A stretch of DNA of 64,000 bases from positions 1,240,001 to 1,304,000 of the forward strand of contig NZ_CP039432.1 in assembly GCF_005484805.1 (NCBI RefSeq). The letters are read 5' to 3'. The DNA is from Rhodococcus sp. SGAir0479 (GTDB lineage: Bacteria; Actinomycetota; Actinomycetes; Mycobacteriales; Mycobacteriaceae). Of this stretch, positions 53,966-62,450 are shown piece by piece. Position numbers and translations under genes: made by a program. How positions within the stretch are numbered: the first letter of the stretch is position 1; each line of letters begins with the position of its first letter. The notes under the pieces were generated by a model. It was not told the DNA's origin and searched no databases. It saw nothing but the letters and a program-made list of their open reading frames with translations.

Positions 53966-55249
53966 ATGAACGCCGGCTTTCCGACCTTCCGAATCCTGCG
54001 CGCGCGGGTGGTCGACCTCACCGGGGTGCTGGCGGTGACGGCGCTGCTGCTGGCCGGTGGCGTGTCGATGCCCGCGGTCGCCGCACCGGCGCGCATCGAC
54101 CAGTACCTGAACGTGCCGATGAGCAACCGGGATGCGGCGCACGGCCCGGGGGGTGTCGCTCCGCAGCTACCCACCGACCGGGCGATCCTTGCCGACGTGC
54201 TCGACGCGGCCCGGTCCGGGGGCGCGGATCCGCACGCCTACCAGGCGCTGCTGTACCAGTACTGGCTGGTCGAGGCCACCGGCGCCGCGGGGATCGACCT
54301 GGCCACGTGGGACCCCCGCGCCGGGGTGGCCGCCAATCGGGAGAATCTGGCCAAGTCCTACCGCTACTACGAGGACCTGCAGCTGGCGCACCGCGAACTG
54401 CAGTGGGCCGGGATGGGCGGCCTGGTCGGCGCCGACTTCGGCGGCGGGCTCATCGATTTCGAACTCGTGACCGACGCCTACGATCTTCCGGCGATCCAGC
54501 AGTCGGCGCGGGCAGTGGTGGCGGCCGCTCGCGACGTGGCGGGACCGGCCATGGTCGAGTCGCTCCCGGACGGCCTGCGGGCACTCGCCGACGCCGCCAG
54601 CGACATCACCGGCGACGACCTGCATTTCATCCTCGGCGCGATTCTGGTGATGCAGAAGAACATCTTCTCGGACCTCATGCCGATGCACCACGCCTACGTC
54701 ACGGCCGGGCTCCCCGCCCTCGCGGAGATGCAGCGCGCGGGACTCTTCGGTGAGGACGTCATGGCGGCCTGGCGCGACATCGCGTCGGGGCACCCGGATC
54801 GGATCGCGAGCGGGAACGCCGTGCTGCTGCAACGGGAGCAGGGGGTGATCATCCGTCGGCAGTGGGACGAGGTGCGCGCGTACAAGGGTGCGGTCGGCCG
54901 CGCGGTCACGTATCTGGCGACGGTGGCCGGATCACCGTCGGTGGCCGGCGTGGTGCCGCCGCGGTCCTACCGCCCGATCGAGGTCGGCTCACCCCTGCCG
55001 GACGGCCGCACGGCGACGCTGACCACTCCGTTGCCGGCCTGGAACTGGTCGGTGTACGACGATCGATGGAACTACATCACCGCGGAGCTGCTGCCGAAAT
55101 ACCGGACTCTCGTCGAAACGGACTGGCCCCGACTGGAATCCGACCTGAGAGTGCCCTACGAGACGCAACTCGAGACACACCGTCCACTTCTCGGTCTCCC
55201 GCAGATCATGCAGTCCGCGCTCGCCGACACGAGGGTGACGGTGTCGTGA
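53966..55249 (+). CDS. Secreted protein of unknown function
   Basis: Start at ATG 53966, a few bases after AGGGAG. The 427-residue protein begins with a long signal-type stretch (about residues 1-45, with LAVTALLLAGGVSMPAVAAPA) and a probable cleavage near AAPA. The mature part is mainly helical, with conserved-looking elements NRENLAKSYRYYEDLQLAHRELQWAGMGG, DLHFILGAILVMQKNIFSDLMPMHHAYVTAGL and WNWSVYDDRWNYITAELLPKYRTLVETDWPRLE. No cysteines or known catalytic motif stand out. I do not recognise the family with confidence; relatives appear limited to actinobacteria. A hairpin terminator follows. Confidence 0.65.
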   Translation: MNAGFPTFRILRARVVDLTGVLAVTALLLAGGVSMPAVAAPARIDQYLNVPMSNRDAAHGPGGVAPQLPTDRAILADVLDAARSGGADPHAYQALLYQYWLVEATGAAGIDLATWDPRAGVAANRENLAKSYRYYEDLQLAHRELQWAGMGGLVGADFGGGLIDFELVTDAYDLPAIQQSARAVVAAARDVAGPAMVESLPDGLRALADAASDITGDDLHFILGAILVMQKNIFSDLMPMHHAYVTAGLPALAEMQRAGLFGEDVMAAWRDIASGHPDRIASGNAVLLQREQGVIIRRQWDEVRAYKGAVGRAVTYLATVAGSPSVAGVVPPRSYRPIEVGSPLPDGRTATLTTPLPAWNWSVYDDRWNYITAELLPKYRTLVETDWPRLESDLRVPYETQLETHRPLLGLPQIMQSALADTRVTVS

Positions 55250-55251
55250 TA

Positions 55252-55295
55252 CGCCGAGAGGAGCGCACCCCGCGGGGGACGCGCTCCTCTCGGCG
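55252..55295. terminator. Bidirectional terminator between the secreted-protein gene and fadB
   Basis: A perfect 15-bp stem: CGCCGAGAGGAGCGC (55252-55266) with 55281-55295, enclosing a 14-nt loop that itself can fold (CCCC/GGGG). It begins 3 nt after one stop and ends 12 nt before the other gene's stop. Confidence 0.8.
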
Positions 55296-55306
55296 ACGCT
55301 GGGGGA

Positions 55307-57412
55307 TCAGACGCTCGCGACACCCTTGGCCAGGAACGGCGCACCGTTCACGGCCTCCGAGGTGCCGGTGCGGTCCAGGTACGGCGTGATGCCGCCGTTC
55401 CAGAAGCCGAACCCACCGCCCAGGATCAGGCACAGGTCGATGTCCTCGGGAGCGGCGACGACGCCCTCGTCCAGCATGATCCGGATCTCCTCGGCGAACG
55501 CGCGCCGGGTGCGCTCCAGCACCTCCTCGGACGTCGACGGGTTGTCGCCCTGCTGCCAGAGCTCCGCGACCTCGGGATCGACGACCTGGCCCTGGTCGGT
55601 CCACGTCCACACGCCGGGCTTGCGAGCCTCGACGATCGCCTCGAGCCCCGGCGACGGCTTGAACCGTTCCGGGTACGCGGCGTGGAGGGTCTCACCGGTG
55701 TGCAGCGCGATGGCCGGACCGACGAGCGCGAGCAGCGTGAACGGGGTCATCGGCATGCCGAGCTCTGCGATCGCGTTGTCGGCCACCTCGAACGGGGTGC
55801 CCTCGTCGACCGCGTTCATGACCTCGCCCAATGCGCGGATGAGCAGGCGGTTGAACACGAAGCCGGGCAGATCGGCAGAGCCGACGGCCGACTTCTTGAG
55901 CGCCTTCGCGGTCGCGAATGCCGTTGCGAGCGTGGCGTCGTCGGTCTTCTCGCCCTTGATGACCTCGAGCAGCGGGAGCACCGCGACCGGGTTGAAGAAG
56001 TGGAAGCCCACGACCCGCTCCGGGTGCTGCAGGTCCGCGGCCATCTCGGTGATCGACAGCGACGACGTGTTGGTGGCCAGCACGGTCTCGGGGGAGACGT
56101 GCTCTTCGAGCTCCGCGAAGACCTTCTTCTTGACGTCCATGTTCTCGAACACGGCCTCGATCACGAAGTCGGTGTTCGCGAACGCGGCCTTGTCGAGCGA
56201 GCCGGTCACCAGGGCCTTGAGCCGGTTGGCGCCGTCCGGGGACAGGCGGCCCTTGGCGAGCAGCTTGTCGATCTCGCCGTGGACGTAGCCGACGCCCTTG
56301 TCGATGCGCTCCTGGTCGATGTCGGTGAGGATCACCGGCACCTTGAGCTGCTTGACGAACAGCATCGCCAGCTGGCTGGCCATGAGGCCGGCACCGACGA
56401 TGCCGACACCGGAGATCTTGCGTGCCAACGACTTGTCCGGCGCGCCGGCCGGCCGCTTGGCTCGCTTGTTCACCAGGTCGAACGCGTACAGCCCGGCGCG
56501 AAGCTCGTCGGTCATGAGCAGGTCGGCCAGGGCCTCGTCCTCGGCGGCGAAACCGGCGTCGAGGGACTGCGCGTCGGTGATGTCGGTGTCACGGGCCAGC
56601 TCCAGCAGCTCCACCGCGCGCACCGCACCGGGCGCGTTGTTCTTGGTCTTGCCCTCGACGATCGCCTTGGCGCGGGCGATGGCCTCGTCCCAGCCGGCGC
56701 CGCGGTCGATCTCCGGGCGCGCCGGGGTGATGTCACCGGCGACCACCTGCGCCGCCCACGCGAGGGACTGCTCGATGAAGTCGGCCGACCCCAGCACGAC
56801 ATCGGCGATGCCGAGCTCGAGCGCCTTCTTCGCGTTGATCACCTTGCCGTTGTTGAGCGGGTTCTCGATCGCGACGGTGACCGCGTTCGACGGACCGATC
56901 AGGTTGGGCAGCAACTGGGTTCCACCCCAGCCCGGCACCAGACCGAGCATCGCCTCGGGCAACCCCAGGGCGCCGACGTTGTCGGCGTAGGTGCGGTAGT
57001 GGCAGTGCAGCCCCACCTCGAGGCCGCCGCCGAGCGCGACACCGTTGACGAACGCGAACGTCGGAACCGACGACTCGCGCAGACGGCGGAACACCTTGTG
57101 GCCGAGGCGACCGAGCTCGAGGCCCTGCTCGCGGGAGGTGATCGAGGGGACGCCCTTGAGGTCGGCGCCGGCGGCGAAGATGAACGGCTTGCCGGTCACG
57201 GCGATCGCCGCGGGCTTCGCCTCGAAGGCCTCGTCGAGCGCCTTGTCGAACGACTGCAGTCCGCGCGGACCGAAGGAGTTCGGCTTGGTGTGATCGAAGC
57301 CGTTGTCGAGGGTGATGAGCGCGACCGGGCCGTCGATGCCCGGGACCGAGATCAGCTTGGTGTAGGCATTGGTGACGACCTCGTCGGCGAATGCGGTTGC
57401 GATGTCGGTCAT
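55307..57412 (-). CDS. fadB: Fatty-acid beta-oxidation multienzyme: enoyl-CoA hydratase/3-hydroxyacyl-CoA dehydrogenase
   Basis: A 701-residue two-part enzyme. Residues 1-300 are an enoyl-CoA hydratase/isomerase (AGADLKGVPS oxyanion loop; GLPEAMLGLVPGWGGTQLLP, with Glu). Residues 330-700 are a 3-hydroxyacyl-CoA dehydrogenase (GVGIVGAGLMASQLA NAD loop; FHFFNPVAVLPLLEVI with His-Glu charge relay). Together they hydrate and oxidise the acyl chain in the middle two steps of beta-oxidation. It forms an operon with fadA (no gap, fadB start follows the thiolase stop), like Rv0859-Rv0860 in M. tuberculosis. Confidence 0.94.
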   Translation of the reverse strand: MTDIATAFADEVVTNAYTKLISVPGIDGPVALITLDNGFDHTKPNSFGPRGLQSFDKALDEAFEAKPAAIAVTGKPFIFAAGADLKGVPSITSREQGLELGRLGHKVFRRLRESSVPTFAFVNGVALGGGLEVGLHCHYRTYADNVGALGLPEAMLGLVPGWGGTQLLPNLIGPSNAVTVAIENPLNNGKVINAKKALELGIADVVLGSADFIEQSLAWAAQVVAGDITPARPEIDRGAGWDEAIARAKAIVEGKTKNNAPGAVRAVELLELARDTDITDAQSLDAGFAAEDEALADLLMTDELRAGLYAFDLVNKRAKRPAGAPDKSLARKISGVGIVGAGLMASQLAMLFVKQLKVPVILTDIDQERIDKGVGYVHGEIDKLLAKGRLSPDGANRLKALVTGSLDKAAFANTDFVIEAVFENMDVKKKVFAELEEHVSPETVLATNTSSLSITEMAADLQHPERVVGFHFFNPVAVLPLLEVIKGEKTDDATLATAFATAKALKKSAVGSADLPGFVFNRLLIRALGEVMNAVDEGTPFEVADNAIAELGMPMTPFTLLALVGPAIALHTGETLHAAYPERFKPSPGLEAIVEARKPGVWTWTDQGQVVDPEVAELWQQGDNPSTSEEVLERTRRAFAEEIRIMLDEGVVAAPEDIDLCLILGGGFGFWNGGITPYLDRTGTSEAVNGAPFLAKGVASV

Positions 57413-58645
57413 TTACTTGGCTCCCGGCTCTTGGATCGACGCAGCGTAGTCGGCATGGTTGGGGTTCTCCCAGATGACGGATCCGCCCATGCCCAGACCG
57501 ATGCACATCGTGGTCAGGCCGTAGCGGACGTCGGGGTTCTGGGCGAACTGGTGCGAGAGCTGCGTCATCAGGCGCACACCCGAGGATGCGAGCGGGTGGC
57601 CGCACGCGATGGCGCCGCCCCACTGGTTGACACGCGGATCGTCGTCGGCGATGCCGAAGTGCTCGAGGAACGCGAGCACCTGGACGGCGAACGCCTCGTT
57701 GATCTCGAACAGTCCGATGTCCTCGATCTTCAGGCCCGTCCGTGCCAGCAACTTCTCGGTCGCGGGGACCGGGCCGATGCCCATGACGGCCGGGTCGACG
57801 CCCTGGAACGCGAAACCGACCATCCGCATGCCGATCGGCAGGCCCAGCTCGGTGGCGGTGTCCTCGCCCGCGAGGATCGCGGCGGTGGCGCCGTCGTTGA
57901 GGCCCGCGGCGTTACCGGCGGTGATCCGGCCGGCCGGGCGGAACGGGGTCTTGAGCTTCGCGAGGTCCTCGAGCGTGGTGCCGGGGCGCGGCGGCTCGTC
58001 CTCGGTGGCGAGGCCCCAGCCCGCCGCCGAGCGGGTCGCGACGGGCACCAGCGTGTCGCCGATGTACCCGGCCTTCTTGGCGGCCTCGTACTTGTTCTGC
58101 GACGCCACGGCGTAGGCGTCCGTGCGCTCCTTGGTGATCGACGGGAACCGGTCGTGCAGGTTCTCGGCGGTGTTGCCCATCACCAGCGCACTCGGGTCGA
58201 CCAGGCGATCGGCCAGGAAACGCGGGTTCGGATCGGCGCCCTCGCCCATCGGGTGGCGTCCCATGTGCTCGACGCCACCGGCGACGACGACGTCGTACTG
58301 ACCGAAACCGATGCCCGAGGCCGTGGTGGTCACGGCGGTCATGGCACCGGCGCACATGCGGTCGATCGCGAATCCGGGCACCGTCTCGGGCAGGCCCGCG
58401 AGGATCGCGGACGTGCGGCCGATCGTCAGGCCCTGGTCGCCGGTCTGGGTGGTCGCGGCGATCGCGACCTCGTCGATCTTGGCGGGGTCCAGCTGGGGAT
58501 TGCGGCGCAGCAACTCGCGGATGGCCTTGACGACCAGGTCGTCGGCGCGGGTCTCGGCGTACATGCCCTTGGGGCCGGCCTTGCCGAACGGCGTGCGGAT
58601 GCCGTCGACGAAGACGACGTTTCTCTGACTAGCGGAAGCAGCCAC
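57413..58645 (-). CDS. fadA: Acetyl-CoA acyltransferase (thiolase)
   Basis: A 410-residue thiolase starting at GTG behind AGGAGGAATCC. The acylated Cys98 is in DRMCAGAM, the GHP box (ACGHPLASSG) and the second Cys in MCIGLGMGGS are complete. It cleaves 3-ketoacyl-CoA in the last step of beta-oxidation, with the fadB product as its partner in the same operon; in mycobacteria the two form an alpha2beta2 trifunctional complex. A short palindrome, TTACT-N4-AGTAA, lies about 75 nt upstream. Confidence 0.94.
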   Translation of the reverse strand: MAASASQRNVVFVDGIRTPFGKAGPKGMYAETRADDLVVKAIRELLRRNPQLDPAKIDEVAIAATTQTGDQGLTIGRTSAILAGLPETVPGFAIDRMCAGAMTAVTTTASGIGFGQYDVVVAGGVEHMGRHPMGEGADPNPRFLADRLVDPSALVMGNTAENLHDRFPSITKERTDAYAVASQNKYEAAKKAGYIGDTLVPVATRSAAGWGLATEDEPPRPGTTLEDLAKLKTPFRPAGRITAGNAAGLNDGATAAILAGEDTATELGLPIGMRMVGFAFQGVDPAVMGIGPVPATEKLLARTGLKIEDIGLFEINEAFAVQVLAFLEHFGIADDDPRVNQWGGAIACGHPLASSGVRLMTQLSHQFAQNPDVRYGLTTMCIGLGMGGSVIWENPNHADYAASIQEPGAK

Positions 58646-58719
58646 GCTGGATTCCTCCTGGCGGGAAAGATGCGGTCACGGCGGGTGCAATGACCCGACA
58701 CGCACCACTGTAGCGCTAA

Positions 58720-58733
58720 TTACTCGCCAGTAA
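58720..58733. promoter_or_regulatory. Short palindrome upstream of fadA, possible TetR-type operator
   Basis: TTACT (58720-58724), four bases, AGTAA (58729-58733) in an AT-rich patch of a GC-rich region. It lies upstream of fadA on one side and 34 nt beyond the end of the RNase D gene on the other. The shape fits TetR-type repressors that control beta-oxidation operons. The regulator is not identified. Confidence 0.4.
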
Positions 58734-58766
58734 CATGCGGGGCGCCAGTTGGTCGGTTTGCGCCGC

Positions 58767-59993
58767 TCAGGGCTGTGCCTTGACGGCCTCCGCGAGGATC
58801 GGGACCGTCAGCTCCCGCTGCCACGGGCGCGCGCCGGCGTCCGCGAGGACCGCGTCGATCGCCGCGGGCGTGCCGTCGCTCGGCGGCGTCCAGCACACTC
58901 GTCGGACCAGGTCCGGGCTCAGCAGATTCTCGACGGGCACGCGGACCCGCTCGCCGAGCTCGGCCATCGCCGTCTTCGCGGCGGCCAGCCGCGCGGCCGC
59001 CTCGGGGTCGCGCTTGGCCCAGCGGCTGGGCGGCGGCGGGCCGGTGAAGGGCTGCGTCACCGGCGGCAGCTCGCTCTGGGGCAACGTGCGCGCCCGCTCG
59101 AGCGCCGCGAGCCACAGGCGGGACGACCGTCGTTGGCGCGGCCCCCCGAACACCGGGAGAGCCCGCAGCGTCTCGATGCTCTTGGGATCGGCGCTCGCGG
59201 CGGTGACGATCGCCGAGTCGGGGAGGATGCGGCTGGGGGAGATGTCGCGCTTGCGGGCGATCTCGTCGCGAGCGGTCCACAGTTCCCGGACCGCGGCGAG
59301 CTGTCGCGGGCTCTTGAGGCTGTGGATCTGTGAGGTCCTGCGCCAGCGGTCCGGTTTGGGTTGCGGCGGACCGGCCAGCCGGACGTGCTCGAACTCCTGC
59401 GCCGCCCACTCCGACTTGTCCTGCGCGGCAAGCTCCTTCGCCATGGCGTCGCGCAGTTCCAGCAGGACCTCGACGTCCAGTGCCGCGTAGTTGAGCCACG
59501 CGTCCGGCAGCGGGCGGGTGGACCAGTCGGCGGCGCCGTGGCCCTTGCGCAGCTCGAATCCGAGCATGCGTTCGACGATCGCGGCGAGCCCGACGCGTTC
59601 GAACCCCGCGAGCCGGCCGGCCAGCTCGGTGTCGAAGAGGGCGGCCGGCCTCAGGCCCAGTTCGGCCAGACACGGCAGGTCCTGATCGGCCGAATGCAGA
59701 ACCCATTCGAGGTCGTTGATCGCCTCGGCCAGCGGCGTGAGGTCGCCGACGGTCGGAATCGGATCGAGCAGGAACGTGCCTGCACCGGCCCGCCGCAGCT
59801 GCACGAGGTACGCGCGGGAGGAGTAGCGGAATCCGGAAGCACGTTCGGCGTCGACGGCGAGCGGCCCGGTGCCGGCAGCGAGGCGCCGTGCGGCGTCGCG
59901 GACGCCGTCCGCCGTCTCGATCACCGGCGGCACTCCGTCGGCCGGGACCAGGAGCGGTACGGGGGCGGCGGCGGGCTCGGTCGTGTCTGACAT
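58767..59993 (-). CDS. rnd: Ribonuclease D family 3'-5' exonuclease with HRDC domain (Rv2681-like)
   Basis: A 408-residue protein with a DEDD nuclease core: DAE (48-50, in LAVDAERAS), the Asp of HSADQDLPCL, DTELAGRLAG, and the final Tyr-Asp pair in NYAALDVEVLL. An HRDC domain follows at about residues 225-300 (RQLAAVRELWTARDEIARKRDISPSRILPD). It trims RNA 3' ends, including tRNA precursors, with two metal ions. In M. tuberculosis it directly follows the DUF3000 gene; here a 3.7-kb lipid-gene block lies between. Its length is typical for the actinobacterial family. Confidence 0.9.
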   Translation of the reverse strand: MSDTTEPAAAPVPLLVPADGVPPVIETADGVRDAARRLAAGTGPLAVDAERASGFRYSSRAYLVQLRRAGAGTFLLDPIPTVGDLTPLAEAINDLEWVLHSADQDLPCLAELGLRPAALFDTELAGRLAGFERVGLAAIVERMLGFELRKGHGAADWSTRPLPDAWLNYAALDVEVLLELRDAMAKELAAQDKSEWAAQEFEHVRLAGPPQPKPDRWRRTSQIHSLKSPRQLAAVRELWTARDEIARKRDISPSRILPDSAIVTAASADPKSIETLRALPVFGGPRQRRSSRLWLAALERARTLPQSELPPVTQPFTGPPPPSRWAKRDPEAAARLAAAKTAMAELGERVRVPVENLLSPDLVRRVCWTPPSDGTPAAIDAVLADAGARPWQRELTVPILAEAVKAQP

Positions 59994-60151
59994 AAGGGAA
60001 AACTCTACGTGGCCACCGGAGGGGGACGTCCGATATCGGCCGTTGACAGACGGTCGGTTCTTGGCAAGGGTGACCAGAACGGACGACGGCGCCTGCCGGC
60101 GGACCCGGCGCGCGGCGCAGGCCGATCCTCGGATCGGGAAGGCGGTAGTCG

Positions 60152-61009
60152 ATGCTCAACATCACGGGCGCGGTCGCGCCGGTCGGCACCCTGCCGCCCG
60201 GCTCGATGGTGGAACTGCCGGGGCGCGGCGCCACCTACGTCGTCGACACCGATGCCGGGGCCGGCGGGGCCCGCGACGGCCGGCCGACGCTGGTGTTGTT
60301 GCACGCCCTGGCGTGCACCGGCGCGTTGACCTGGTATCCGGCCATCGAACAGCTCGCGCGGAAGGCGCGCGTCGTCGTCCTGGACCAGCGCTGGCACGGA
60401 CGCGGCATCCGTTCCGACCGGTTCACCCTCGAGGACTGCGCGGACGACGTCGTCGCGCTGGCCGACGTGCTGGGCATCGACCGGGTGGTCCCGGTCGGCT
60501 ACTCGATGGGCTCCCTCGTCTCGCAGCTCGTGTGGCAGCGGCATCGGGACCGGGTGAGCGGGTTGGTCCTCTGCGCTGCGGCAGCGCACTTCCGGCGGAA
60601 CTCCCGGGAACGGGTGGCGCTCGGCTCGCTCAGCGCCGGACTCGGCGCGCTCGAGCTGCGGCCCGGACCGGTCCCCGCCGGTCGTGGTCACGGCGGCAGC
60701 GACCGAGCGTGGGCGTACACCCAGTTCCGGGAGACGAGCTACGGCGCGATCTGCCGGGCTACCGCCGAGATCGGCAAGTTCGACTCCACCGCGTGGGTCG
60801 GCGACATCGACGTGCCCACCGCCGTCGTGGTGCCCGCGCGAGACCTGATCATCCCGCCGCGACGCCAGCGCTGGCTCGGACGCCAGATCACCGGCGCCGC
60901 GACGTACGAGGTGGACGGCGGTCACCTCTCGTGCGTCATGAACGCCGCAGCGTTCACCGAGGGGCTGTCCGCTGCTTCTGCGTCGGTGCTTGCGCGCGCG
61001 CAGCGGTGA
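60152..61009 (+). CDS. Alpha/beta hydrolase
   Basis: A 285-residue cytoplasmic alpha/beta-hydrolase. Visible are the oxyanion segment LVLLHALACTGALTWYP, the nucleophile elbow GYSMGS with Ser118, an acid near VVPARDLIIPPRRQ and the His in DGGHLSCVMN. Proteins of this type cleave esters, lactones or C-C bonds; the substrate is unknown. Its C-terminal 56 bases overlap those of the WS/DGAT gene on the opposite strand, an uncommon tail-to-tail overlap for genes of this length. Neighbour genes suggest a lipid-linked role, which is inference. Confidence 0.85.
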   Translation: MLNITGAVAPVGTLPPGSMVELPGRGATYVVDTDAGAGGARDGRPTLVLLHALACTGALTWYPAIEQLARKARVVVLDQRWHGRGIRSDRFTLEDCADDVVALADVLGIDRVVPVGYSMGSLVSQLVWQRHRDRVSGLVLCAAAAHFRRNSRERVALGSLSAGLGALELRPGPVPAGRGHGGSDRAWAYTQFRETSYGAICRATAEIGKFDSTAWVGDIDVPTAVVVPARDLIIPPRRQRWLGRQITGAATYEVDGGHLSCVMNAAAFTEGLSAASASVLARAQR

Positions 61010-62381
61010 CGAGCTCGTCGAGGGCCGCCGGGAAGGCATCCGCCAGTTCCCACAACTTGGGCGCCAGCTCCTGGCACGAGACGAGTCCCACGTCCAACCG
61101 GCCCTCGAGCGACATCGCGGTGACGTTGAGTCCGGCGCCGTGGAAGACCGGGCCCAACGGGTACATCTGCTTGATCCGCGCGCCCAGGAAGTACAGCGGC
61201 AGCGGCGGGCCGGGGATGTTCGAGACGACGAGGTTGTGCACCACCGGGTGACGTTCTGCCAACCTCAGCTTGGCGTACACACGCATCGCGCTGCCGAAGG
61301 TCGCCGGGGCCGCGAACTGGGCCCAGTCCTGCAGCAGGGTCGCGCCGAGCGCCTCGTTGTGGTGGTCCTTGTTGATCGCGTTGTGCTCGGCGATGAAGTG
61401 CAGCCGCTCGACCGGGTCGGCGATGTCGGTGCCCAACTGGGTGAACATCACCGAGATCTGGTTGGTCCCGGGCCGGTCGGACTTGTCGTGGACCGAGACC
61501 GGAACCGTCGCGACCAGCGAGCTGTCTGGTAGCTCGTCGCGGCTCTCGAGGTATCGGCGGAGCGCGCCGGCGCACAGCGTCAGCACGACGTCGTTCACCT
61601 TGACACCGAAGGCGTTCTTGACGAACTTGATGTCGTCGAGCGGCAGTTCCTGGTACGCGATCGAACGGTGCCCGGTGATCGCGCCGTTGAACGACGTGCG
61701 CGGCGCGGTGAACGGGGTCGGCATCGCCTCGCCCTTGCGGGCGCGGCCGATCCAGCGGGGCAGCAGCGTGACGCTCTCCGGCAGCAGCCGCACCATCTTG
61801 AGCGGACGCGAGGCGAAGGACAGCAGGCCGCCCACCGCGATGTCGAGTGCATTCCCGCGCCCGGCACCCTTCGGGAGCTGATCGAAGTCGGGCCGCGGCG
61901 CATCGGGTTCGAGGCTGCACAGCTGCGACATCAGGTTCGCGCCCGTCACGCCGTCGACGTTGGCGTGGTGCATCTTCGACATCACCGCGACCGAACCGTC
62001 CTCGAGGCCCTCGATCACGAACATCTCCCACAACGGTCGCGAACGGTCCATCGGCTGGCTCGCTATCGAACCGCACAGCTCGGACAGCTCGTCGCGGCCG
62101 CCTGGCGCCGGCACGGCGATCCGGTGGACGTGGCGATCGACGTCGAAGTCGGAGTCGTCGACCCACACGGGATGGTCGAGATTGAAGCGGCTGTCCTGGA
62201 GGCGGCGCCTGAAGTTGGGCATCGCTTTCACGCGAACCGCGAGTTCGTCACGGAGCTTCGCGAAAGAATAGCCACCCGGGATCGTGGAGCCGTCAAGGAT
62301 GATGAGGCCGCACACATGGAGCATCTGCGTCGGGGTTTCGAGGTAGAGGAAGCTGGCATCCATTCCACTGAGTCTCTCCAT
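60954..62381 (-). CDS. Wax ester synthase/acyl-CoA:diacylglycerol acyltransferase (WS/DGAT)
   Basis: Start set at ATG 62381 (MERLSGMDASFLYLETP), matching how family members begin; no Shine-Dalgarno is present. The 475-residue enzyme has the acyltransferase motif HHANVDG with His138, His139 and Asp143, plus the later PLYFLGARI and the C-terminal domain LNVTAMSLEGRLDVGLVSCQ. It joins acyl-CoA to diacylglycerol or fatty alcohol, making stored triacylglycerol or wax ester at the membrane or lipid droplet. -35 TTGTCA (62429-62424) and -10 TAGAAC (62406-62401) lie 17 nt apart, with a KstR-type palindrome over the -10. Confidence 0.9.
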   Translation of the reverse strand: MERLSGMDASFLYLETPTQMLHVCGLIILDGSTIPGGYSFAKLRDELAVRVKAMPNFRRRLQDSRFNLDHPVWVDDSDFDVDRHVHRIAVPAPGGRDELSELCGSIASQPMDRSRPLWEMFVIEGLEDGSVAVMSKMHHANVDGVTGANLMSQLCSLEPDAPRPDFDQLPKGAGRGNALDIAVGGLLSFASRPLKMVRLLPESVTLLPRWIGRARKGEAMPTPFTAPRTSFNGAITGHRSIAYQELPLDDIKFVKNAFGVKVNDVVLTLCAGALRRYLESRDELPDSSLVATVPVSVHDKSDRPGTNQISVMFTQLGTDIADPVERLHFIAEHNAINKDHHNEALGATLLQDWAQFAAPATFGSAMRVYAKLRLAERHPVVHNLVVSNIPGPPLPLYFLGARIKQMYPLGPVFHGAGLNVTAMSLEGRLDVGLVSCQELAPKLWELADAFPAALDELVTAARAQAPTQKQRTAPR

Positions 62382-62392
62382 GCAGTTAACAG

Positions 62393-62406
62393 TAGAACCT
62401 GTTCTA
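62393..62406. promoter_or_regulatory. KstR-type operator between WS/DGAT and the esterase gene
   Basis: TAGAAC-CT-GTTCTA is a perfect palindrome that fits the KstR pattern TnnAACnnGTTnnA exactly. KstR is the TetR repressor of sterol catabolism genes in mycobacteria and rhodococci. The site covers the WS/DGAT -10 hexamer and lies 45 nt before the esterase start, so it could control both divergent genes. Confidence 0.6.
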
Positions 62407-62450
62407 GATTTCTGGGTGCGTTGTGACAAAACTCATGGTTAAATGGTTTT

